Below are positions 6,980 to 12,322 of a stretch of 12,322 nt of DNA, one piece after another. The DNA comes from CAYUYV01 sp964561475 (lineage in GTDB: Bacteria; Pseudomonadota; Alphaproteobacteria; JAJFIK01), in contig CAZLPU010000111.1 in NCBI GenBank assembly GCA_964561475.1, positions 1 through 12,322 of the forward strand. Direction: 5' to 3'. Numbering within the stretch: position 1 is the stretch's first letter; each line of letters starts with the position of its first letter. The translations under genes and the position numbers were made by a program. Below the pieces are notes generated by a model. The model was given only the letters and a program-made list of their open reading frames with translations, was not told the origin of the DNA and did not search any database.

Positions 6980-8008
6980 TTAGCGCGGGACAAAATCCAG
7001 GGTGTAGGCCTGGGAGACGTCCATGTCCCCTTCGAAGAGACCGGCCTCGGCCATTTCATCGTAAAAGGTCTGCCACCGGTCCGCGGTCATGGTGCCGATG
7101 GGGGCATCATCCGCGCCGGACACAATGGCAAAGGAGATCATCCGGCGCCGGGCTTCCATCATCAGATCCTCGCTCATGTCCGGATTATCCGCCTGGATCA
7201 GGGCGTGGGCGGGGGCGGGGTCCTCGCTGAGATAGCGCCGCCAGCCTTCCGCACTGGCCTGGACGAAAGCCCGCACCGTGTCCGGGCGCTCGGCAATGGT
7301 CTCATCCCGGGTCATCACCAGGGTGGCGTAGCTGGGGTAGCCCTCATCCGCCAGCAGATAGACCTGCGGCTCCTGCCCCAGTTCCCGGGCTATCAGATAG
7401 GGCTCGGAGGTCACATACCCCTGTTGGATCGACTGGGGATCCGCCAGGAACGGGGCAACCGTGCCGGAGTAGCGCCGGATCTGGCTTTCTTCAAAGCCGA
7501 ACTTCCCCTCCAACCAGGGCCACCAGGCGGTGCGGGTGGCATCGGAAATCATGATCGGCTTGCCCTTCATGTCCGCAATGCTGGTTATGTCGTCCCGGGG
7601 ATGGGTGATCAGCACCTGAGGGTCTTTCTGGAATACGGCCATGATCGCTTTGGCTGGCACACCCTGGCGGGTCATGTTCAGGGGGATGAAGCTGTTGGAC
7701 CCCATGGCGAAATCCACGGCCCGGGCTGCCAGAAGCTGGGGCACGTTGACGCCGGCGCCGCCGGGGCGGATCACCACCTCCAGTCCGGCGTCTTCGTAAA
7801 GGCCAAGGGCCTTGGCCATATAGAAGCCGCCATGCTCGGCCTGGGGGATCCAGTCGGTCAGAAAGGTCACTTTCTCCAGGCTGGCTTCGCCGCCCGCGCC
7901 ACCACTTTCCGGGCTTTCGGGATTGGGGGCGCCGCTGAAGATCAGGTAGAGGGCAGTGGCGATGGCGGCCACGGCGGAGAGCAGGATCATCGGGAGGCGG
8001 TTGAACAT
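6980..8008 (-). CDS. ABC transporter substrate-binding protein, NMT1/THI5-like
   Basis: A 342-residue periplasmic binding protein of the NMT1/THI5-like family (relatives bind thiamine pyrimidine, sulfonates, taurine and similar compounds). Residues 7-25 are a hydrophobic signal peptide or anchor, followed by a Gly/Ser/Pro linker (26-44). There is no cysteine in the protein, so it is not a lipoprotein. The family opening is clear: TDWIPQAEHGGFYMAKALGLYEDAGLEV (51-78 region), then a glycine-containing GGAGVNVPQLLAARAVDFAMG segment and KGKPIMIS at 148-155. It is presumably the receptor for the permease/ATPase pair at 3553-5216, although the ligase gene and a terminator intervene. Upstream, 8009-8220 shows no recognisable TPP riboswitch, only a 6-bp GGGAAA/TTTCCC hairpin (8092-8114). 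The start at 8008 has only a weak GAGA-type RBS. Substrate is undetermined. Confidence 0.9.
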   Translation of the reverse strand: MFNRLPMILLSAVAAIATALYLIFSGAPNPESPESGGAGGEASLEKVTFLTDWIPQAEHGGFYMAKALGLYEDAGLEVVIRPGGAGVNVPQLLAARAVDFAMGSNSFIPLNMTRQGVPAKAIMAVFQKDPQVLITHPRDDITSIADMKGKPIMISDATRTAWWPWLEGKFGFEESQIRRYSGTVAPFLADPQSIQQGYVTSEPYLIARELGQEPQVYLLADEGYPSYATLVMTRDETIAERPDTVRAFVQASAEGWRRYLSEDPAPAHALIQADNPDMSEDLMMEARRRMISFAIVSGADDAPIGTMTADRWQTFYDEMAEAGLFEGDMDVSQAYTLDFVPR

Positions 8009-8220
8009 GGTCCGGATCTCATTGCGCTGGAATGTTTGACCTCTGGGCCGCGTCGTAATGCCCCCAGATTGTGCCCATGCGGGTAAGGCACGGGAAATTC
8101 AGCCGGATTTTCCCACGGGCCCAGTCCCCGATCCAGGGGAAACACGGATCGATGGGCAGGGAACCGCAGATAACCACCGGATTGCGTAAACACCGAGGCG
8201 GGCGGACTTACTCGGCCCAC

Positions 8221-8622
8221 TCATTCAGCACCTGCGGTGCCCTGGGGACCGGGTGCGAGATCTGTTCTGTCCTGGTCAATATAGATGAAGACCCGCCAAA
8301 AGCGCAGTTCCGGTTCGATCGAGAAGTAGATCAGCATGCCAAGCAATCCGACCACCCGGCTGCCCTCAACGCCCAGGGGCCTGATGTTGAAAATCGAAAA
8401 CAGGACATAATTCTGCCGGTCGATTTCGGTCACCCGGAGGATCAAGTCCGTCGTTACTCTGTTCACCGGATCATCGCCGTCAGTCATCTTGAGCGCATCC
8501 ACGAAGTCTTGAGTGCTCGGATTTGAAAAAGCCAGAACACAAATCAGTGTTGCCGCAAGTATAAGAGTGACAATCGGCCAGTTTGACTGGCTGCCCCGCC
8601 GTGAGCCCCTGCTTCGTGCCAT
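8221..8622 (-). CDS. Small single-helix membrane protein of unknown function
   Basis: A 133-residue protein with a basic N-terminus (five Arg in residues 3-9), one hydrophobic segment (15-32) and a predicted periplasmic domain. The residues just after the helix, FSNPSTQDF (32-40), and the later NYVLFSIFNI (71-80) with a following Gly-rich LGMLI segment recall small conserved proteins such as DUF4359; I recognise this only as a resemblance. The C-terminal domain contains WRVFIYIDQD (109-118). Start choice is uncertain: 8622 follows GGAAGG by 12 nt, while the ATGs at 8652 and 8658 lack an RBS. A plausible promoter lies at 8670-8697. Codon use looks like the neighbours, and the gene is divergent from the SH3 lipoprotein gene, so they may share a regulatory region. 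Role unknown. Confidence 0.65.
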   Translation of the reverse strand: MARSRGSRRGSQSNWPIVTLILAATLICVLAFSNPSTQDFVDALKMTDGDDPVNRVTTDLILRVTEIDRQNYVLFSIFNIRPLGVEGSRVVGLLGMLIYFSIEPELRFWRVFIYIDQDRTDLAPGPQGTAGAE

Positions 8623-8669
8623 GGTTGCTGTTACCCTTCCAAATGGAAACATTGACATCCCAGGACCCT

Positions 8670-8697
8670 ATGCTAGCCCCTTGATCAGGCGCTGCAA
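8670..8697 (-). promoter_or_regulatory. Candidate sigma-70-like promoter for the small membrane protein
   Basis: On the minus strand, TTGCAG (plus 8692-8697) and TAGCAT (plus 8670-8675) are spaced by 16 bases, a near-consensus arrangement about 45 bases upstream of the chosen start. Predicted by eye only. Confidence 0.35.
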
Positions 8698-8830
8698 ACG
8701 TCTCTGGTTGCCCGTATCGCGCCCGGCCGCTCGTTGTCCCCATCACCGGTTGTATTCGGCGGTAGCCAGAGCGGGCGAACCGATCCGGAATGCCCGGATA
8801 TGGGCATATTCTACTGTATGGATTGCGTGG

Positions 8831-8860
8831 TTGGGTGACTGCCGCTGCGCCTTGTATGCT
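8831..8860 (+). promoter_or_regulatory. Candidate promoter for the SH3-domain lipoprotein
   Basis: TTGGGT at 8831-8836 and an extended -10, TGTATGCT ending at 8860, are 18 bases apart. The implied leader is about 50-60 bases. The -35 match is partial; the TG-extended -10 is the stronger part. Confidence 0.35.
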
Positions 8861-8929
8861 GGAGTGCCTCGGGCGCTGGGGGATTGGTGTCGGCGGCCGG
8901 TCGGGAGCTGAGTATTGGGTATTGATGCC

Positions 8930-9790
8930 ATGAAAGCCGTGCTTGCCATTCTGGCTGTGACGTCTCTCCTCGCGGGCTGTGCGTCCTATAACGATTACCG
9001 GCCGAACACCGGGGCCACGGGGCCGATCGATGCGCCGCCGGTGCGTATCGACAATGCCGGCCAGGGCATGAGGGATGGCCTTCTGACCGCCCGCTCGGCC
9101 CGTTACCACCACCGGGTTGCCCTGGCGACGGCTATCAGTGATCCGGAAACGCCGTCACGGCAAAGCTGGTCCCTGCCCAAGGGGGAGCGGGGTTATGTCA
9201 GGGCGTCCGAACCGTTTCTGAGCGGGGCGACTGCGGCCAATGGGGATGTGCTCATCGTGCCCTTGGGCCTGACAACGGATTTCATCCTCGATCCCCTCAG
9301 CGCCCAGGCGCGGGCCAAGACCGGCGTGAATGTCCGGGTGGGTCCGGGCACCGGTTATGACAAGGTCACCACCATCGCCAAGGGGACTGTCGTCGACATT
9401 CTGGGCCAGGTGCCCGGGCGCAAATGGGTGCTCGTCGCCCAGGGCGAGGAAGGGCTGGGCTATATGTTCAGGCCGCTTCTGGAGGTGACCGGGGGCCGGA
9501 CCGCGGCCCGGCGCACGAGCCTGCGGTCCGGTGAGAACACCAGCGGCATTCTCGATCTGACCGACGCCAACCCCAATGCCTACTCCGCTCAGGATGTGGA
9601 TCTTGCCCTTGCCGGCGGCGACGGGGACACATCCTTGCGCCTTGTGCTGTGCCGCAGTGTGGAACAGTCGGTCAGCCACCCCCGCAACGGCTATTTCGAG
9701 TGGGAGGCGGTGGCCTGCCGGATCAAACCCGGCCGCTGGCGCCTCTTCGACCGGGTTCCAAGAGCCGGTGCGCGGGGGCTGCTGAATTAA
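8930..9790 (+). CDS. SH3-domain lipoprotein with a surface-antigen-like C-terminus
   Basis: A 286-residue envelope lipoprotein. Signal peptide residues 1-16 end in the lipobox LLAGC with Cys17 lipidated. A bacterial SH3 domain spans about 131-186 (TGVNVRVGPGTGYDKVTTI, then WVLVAQGEEGLGYMF), a fold that usually binds peptidoglycan peptides or partner proteins. The C-terminus (about 236-270) carries a C-R ... ACR ... W pattern (Cys241, Cys263, Trp270), like the end of 17-kDa surface-antigen proteins. The region 50-125 is conserved-looking but unassigned. The ATG at 8930 has no nearby RBS. A TTG at 8915, in frame and 7 nt after GGGAG, would add five residues (MGIDA) and may be the true start. 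A role in anchoring the outer membrane or organising the wall is inferred; the convergent neighbour is a peptidoglycan synthase. Confidence 0.82.
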   Translation: MKAVLAILAVTSLLAGCASYNDYRPNTGATGPIDAPPVRIDNAGQGMRDGLLTARSARYHHRVALATAISDPETPSRQSWSLPKGERGYVRASEPFLSGATAANGDVLIVPLGLTTDFILDPLSAQARAKTGVNVRVGPGTGYDKVTTIAKGTVVDILGQVPGRKWVLVAQGEEGLGYMFRPLLEVTGGRTAARRTSLRSGENTSGILDLTDANPNAYSAQDVDLALAGGDGDTSLRLVLCRSVEQSVSHPRNGYFEWEAVACRIKPGRWRLFDRVPRAGARGLLN

Positions 9791-9858
9791 AGAGCCGCAT
9801 TGTCGCTCACGGTGCGCAGCATTCTCGTACGGGTGACTGTGGGGCGCGCGCGACGCCG

Positions 9859-9889
9859 GAGCGTGATCCAAGTTGATCGGGTCACGCTC
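9859..9889. repeat. Dispersed palindromic element, copy 2
   Basis: The arms GAGCGTGATCC (9859-9869) and GGGTCACGCTC (9879-9889) pair at all 11 positions including one G-T pair, around the 9-nt loop AAGTTGATC. The outer arms differ from those of the copy at 20-50 by a single base (GAGCGTGA against GAGCATGA). It lies between two convergent genes and may help end transcription, but only TT follows on the plus strand. Confidence 0.65.
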
Positions 9890-9947
9890 TTGCCAAATCT
9901 GTCAGTGTGCGCTGCAAATCATAGGGCGCCGGGACGGGTTCATCTCC

Positions 9948-9969
9948 AAAAAATTGCCCGTTAGAACGG
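9948..9969 (-). terminator. Short candidate terminator at the end of the penicillin-binding protein gene
   Basis: On the minus strand CCGT and ACGG (plus 9958-9969) form a 4-bp stem around TCTA that overlaps the stop codon, followed after GGCAA/GCAA bases by six T (plus A at 9948-9953). The T tract is good; the stem is weak. Confidence 0.35.
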
Positions 9970-11967
9970 CCACCAGCCGCGGCCCTGGCGTTCAGAAGGC
10001 TGAAGATCCCGGTCCCGGTTGCTGCGCCAGTCGTAGCGGTCCTGTCCCCGGTTTTCATCCCGGGAGCCTGTCCGGGCGCTGTAACGGTCAAAGCGTTCGT
10101 GGCGGATCCGGTCCAGGCGGGTCTTGAGCTGGGTCAGGAAAATACGCAGCTCCTCCCGGTCCACCCCATCCGGAACTGCCGGATACCCACCCGGCAGGGA
10201 TGCCATGGGCAGGCCCTGATGGGCGGGGGCCATGAAGCTCTGCCAGATGCGGGCGGGGATGGTGCCGCCGGTGATCTTGTTCATGGGGGTTGAATCGTCG
10301 TTGCCCACCCAAACCCCCGCCAGAAGCTGGCCCGTATAGCCGATGAACCAGGCATCCCGGCTTTCCTGGCTGGTGCCGGTCTTGCCCACTGCGGCCCGAT
10401 CCCCGAGGCTCGCCTGGGTGCCGGTGCCCCCGTGAACCACCTGATAGAACAGATGGGTCATGTCCTCGGCGGTCCGCCGGGTGATCACCCGCTCGATGCT
10501 GGCTTCCGGGTGTTCATAGAGCACCTGCCCGTCCCGCGTCCGGATCCGGAGGATCAGCCGGGGATCGGCACTCAGACCGTTGCGGGCGAACGGCAGATAG
10601 GCGGCGGTGAGGTCGTGGAGGGTCATTTCCACCGTACCCAGAGCGATGGACCGGTGGTCCGGCAGGTCCTGGGCAATGCCCATCCGGTTCGCGGCTTCCA
10701 CCACCTTGTCCCGGCCCACGGTTTCCGAAAGGGTGACGGCGACGGAATTGACGGATTTGGCGAAGGCTTCCCGCACGGTGATCCGTCCACGGTAGAGGCC
10801 GCCGTAGTTTTCCGGGGTCCAGTCGCCCACCTTCACCGGCTCGTCATAGACCGCATCCTTGATCCCATAGCCGTTTTCCAGGGCAGCCAGATAGACGAAG
10901 GGCTTGAAGGAGGAGCCGGGCTGGCGCCGGGCCTGGGTGGCCCGGTTGAACTGGCTCCTGGCATAGGACCGTCCGCCCACCAGGGCCCGCAACGCCCCGG
11001 ACCGGTCGAAGACCACAAGGGCCGCTTCGCCTGCTTTGGCCGTTTCCCCTTCCGCGTCCATGATCCGGGCCACGGCTTCCTGGGCCAATGCCTGGAGACC
11101 CATGTCCAGGGTGGTTTCGACGACAACATCCATCCGTGGGGTGCCGATCAGCTTCTGGGCCCGGCTGACGATGGTATCCAGCACATGACCGGTTCCGTCC
11201 CGGTCCGGACGGCTCACCGGAGAGGCGGGATTGGCCACCGCCTCCTTTTCCTCGTCCTTCGTGATGAAGCCCATGCGGCGCATATTGGCCAGCACGAGTT
11301 TCGCCCGGCCCCTGGCCTTGTCCAGATCGGCGGTGGGGGCGAAGCGGGACGGGGCCTTGGGCAGGCTGGCGAGGATGGCCGCCTCCGGCAAGGTCACCTC
11401 CCGTGCCGCGTGGCCGAAATAGTATTCCGCCGCCGCGTCCACGCCAAAGGTGCCCGCACCCAGATAGATCCGGTTCAAGTAGAGCTTGAGGATCTCGTCC
11501 TTGGTCAGATGGCGCTCCAGCCACCAGGCATGGAGGATTTCCGTGAGCTTGCGCGACATGGTGCGCTGGTTGGTGAGGAACAGGTTCTTGGCCACCTGCT
11601 GGGTGATGGTGCTGCCGCCCTGGACCGTCCGGCCCGCATGGAGATTGGCCAGGGTGGCGCGCAGCAGCCCCCAATAATCCACGCCGCCATGGCTGTAGAA
11701 CCGCTGGTCCTCGATGGCGATGAAGGCCTGAACCAGATGAGGCGGCAGGTCGGCCACTTCGATGGCTTCCCCGTGAAAATCGCCCCGGATGGCGATCACA
11801 TCCCCCTGGTTGTCGGTCAGGGTAAAGCTGGGCTCGCGCTCATAGGACCACAGGGCCTCCAGATCCGGAGGCCGGGCGGTGGAAATGTTGATCACCAGCG
11901 CGGCGGTGGCGCCACACAGCACCAGACAGGCGAGTGCGAATAAGATCAGGCCGCGCAGGCTCGGCAT
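9961..11967 (-). CDS. Bifunctional class A penicillin-binding protein (PBP1A family)
   Basis: A 668-residue inner-membrane enzyme that polymerises lipid II and cross-links peptidoglycan. Residues 7-27 form the membrane anchor. The GT51 glycosyltransferase domain (about 55-225) has EDQRFYSHGGVD with catalytic Glu86, GGSTITQQ (117-124), and RKLTE with Glu143. The transpeptidase domain (about 315-580) has SSFK with nucleophile Ser352 and Lys355, SVN (405-407) and KTGTS (529-533). All catalytic residues are intact. It is shorter than E. coli PBP1A and lacks an obvious OB-fold insert. The tail from about 605 is Arg/Asp-rich and ends GWWPF. The start at 11967 has AAAGG 8 nt upstream. The gene is monocistronic and convergent with the SH3 lipoprotein. 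The exact paralogue name is not assignable from sequence alone. Confidence 0.95.
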   Translation of the reverse strand: MPSLRGLILFALACLVLCGATAALVINISTARPPDLEALWSYEREPSFTLTDNQGDVIAIRGDFHGEAIEVADLPPHLVQAFIAIEDQRFYSHGGVDYWGLLRATLANLHAGRTVQGGSTITQQVAKNLFLTNQRTMSRKLTEILHAWWLERHLTKDEILKLYLNRIYLGAGTFGVDAAAEYYFGHAAREVTLPEAAILASLPKAPSRFAPTADLDKARGRAKLVLANMRRMGFITKDEEKEAVANPASPVSRPDRDGTGHVLDTIVSRAQKLIGTPRMDVVVETTLDMGLQALAQEAVARIMDAEGETAKAGEAALVVFDRSGALRALVGGRSYARSQFNRATQARRQPGSSFKPFVYLAALENGYGIKDAVYDEPVKVGDWTPENYGGLYRGRITVREAFAKSVNSVAVTLSETVGRDKVVEAANRMGIAQDLPDHRSIALGTVEMTLHDLTAAYLPFARNGLSADPRLILRIRTRDGQVLYEHPEASIERVITRRTAEDMTHLFYQVVHGGTGTQASLGDRAAVGKTGTSQESRDAWFIGYTGQLLAGVWVGNDDSTPMNKITGGTIPARIWQSFMAPAHQGLPMASLPGGYPAVPDGVDREELRIFLTQLKTRLDRIRHERFDRYSARTGSRDENRGQDRYDWRSNRDRDLQPSERQGRGWWPF

Positions 11968-12005
11968 GGAAGCACCTTTCCGGGAGGGACCGTGGACTCA
12001 CCCCG

Positions 12006-12033
12006 GCACTAAACGGGCGCAATCCGGCATCAA
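12006..12033 (-). promoter_or_regulatory. Candidate promoter for the penicillin-binding protein gene
   Basis: On the minus strand TTGATG (plus 12028-12033) and TAGTGC (plus 12006-12011) are spaced by 16 bases, about 40 bases upstream of the start at 11967. The match to sigma-70 hexamers is only partial. Confidence 0.3.
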
Positions 12034-12139
12034 TTGGGCCGGGGGCCATATGGCGAGGATCGGGGCCGGTTATGCTCCGATGTTTTCGCTCCCGAGTGCT
12101 ATCGCAATCTGGCGCTTTCCGGTTACACTTAAAACAGCC

Positions 12140-12322
12140 GAAGCTTCGAATGGGATTCGGGACGCGGTCGAAAGCGCGGGCATGACCCCGGTCATTCCGC
12201 CACGCAGCAATCGCAAGACGCACATCTGTTTTGATGCCGAACTCTACAAACTGCGAAACTGGGTCGGGAGATGTATCAACAAGCTGAAGAATGCCCGCAG
12301 GCTGGCAACACGATACGACAAG
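12140..12322 (+). pseudogene. Degenerate 3' fragment of an IS5-family transposase (runs off the window)
   Basis: The translated frame (codons starting at 12140) reads like the C-terminal part of an IS5-family DDE transposase: IRDAVESAGMTPVIPPRSNRK, then a segment with LYKLRNWV, NKLKNARR and LATRYDK. Two things mark it as a remnant. The preceding sequence in the same open frame (ATG at 12080) shows no transposase similarity, so the N-terminal and catalytic-Asp regions are missing. And in the usual RNxVERxFxxLK motif, the position of the third catalytic acidic residue (Glu) is glycine here (GGG at 12266-12268). No terminal inverted repeat or target duplication is visible in the window; the right end lies beyond 12322. 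The family assignment is from motif recognition. Confidence 0.75.

Larger units (their letters stand above)
8623..8929. other. Divergent intergenic region
   Basis: About 300 bases separate two divergently transcribed genes. I see no gene here. It contains a candidate promoter for each direction (8670-8697 minus, 8831-8860 plus) and a locally AT-richer patch near 8800-8825. No operator repeat stands out. Confidence 0.5.

Noticed and set aside
6872..8086. Plus-strand open frame opposite the substrate-binding protein gene
   Set aside because: The opposite strand encodes a recognisable NMT1-type protein; this frame has no recognisable motif.
8009..8220. TPP riboswitch upstream of the NMT1-like protein
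   Set aside because: I looked for the CUGAGA and ACCUGAUC-type conserved elements on the minus strand and did not find them.
10432..11943. Long plus-strand open frame opposite the penicillin-binding protein gene
   Set aside because: Same reason: a shadow of a gene with all catalytic motifs intact on the other strand.
12080..12139. ATG at 12080 as the true start of the transposase frame
   Set aside because: The first 20 codons show no transposase similarity and would give a protein lacking two of the three catalytic acidic residues; more likely flanking DNA open by chance.

Overview
The window looks like chromosomal DNA of a GC-rich alphaproteobacterium, probably from the Rhodospirillales or a neighbouring order. 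This rests on uniformly high-GC codon use, the DUF2849–CysI–DUF934 sulfite-reductase cluster typical of alphaproteobacteria, and palindromic intergenic elements beginning GAGCRTGA. The assignment is inference; no rRNA or other strong taxonomic marker is present. I see no tRNA, rRNA, CRISPR array, prophage or complete mobile element.

Layout. 1-310: no gene; holds a dispersed palindrome (20-50), a long alternative-pairing hairpin region (149-232) and a terminator-like hairpin (245-265). 311-655 (+): small glycine-zipper lipoprotein. 761-3363 (-): assimilatory sulfite-reduction cluster, transcribed DUF2849, then cysI, then DUF934, the last two overlapping by 14 bp. 3553-5216 (-): permease and ATPase of a SsuBC/TauBC/ThiXZ-like ABC importer, overlapping by ATGA. 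5322-6788 (-): O-antigen ligase/polymerase-like membrane protein. 6980-8008 (-): NMT1/THI5-type substrate-binding protein, very likely the partner of the importer although the ligase gene and a terminator lie between. 8221-8622 (-): small one-helix membrane protein of unknown role. 8930-9790 (+): SH3-domain lipoprotein. 9961-11967 (-): bifunctional class A penicillin-binding protein. About 12140-12322 (+): degenerate 3' fragment of an IS5-family transposase, running off the window.

How the genes fit together. Two themes appear. One is nutrient sulfur: sulfite reductase and its two accessory proteins, downstream on the same strand from an ABC importer of the family that takes up sulfonates, taurine or thiamine pyrimidine. 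Uptake of an organosulfur compound feeding sulfite into CysI is plausible but unproven, since no desulfonating monooxygenase is present. The other is the cell envelope: two lipoproteins, a peptidoglycan synthase, a polysaccharide ligase-like protein and a small membrane protein.

I found no clear new multi-gene system. The points most worth a second look are the in-frame 15-bp minisatellite inside the ABC ATPase, the ligase gene and terminator splitting the ABC operon, the structured RNA candidate upstream of the first lipoprotein, the pair of related palindromes, and the transposase remnant whose catalytic glutamate position is glycine.
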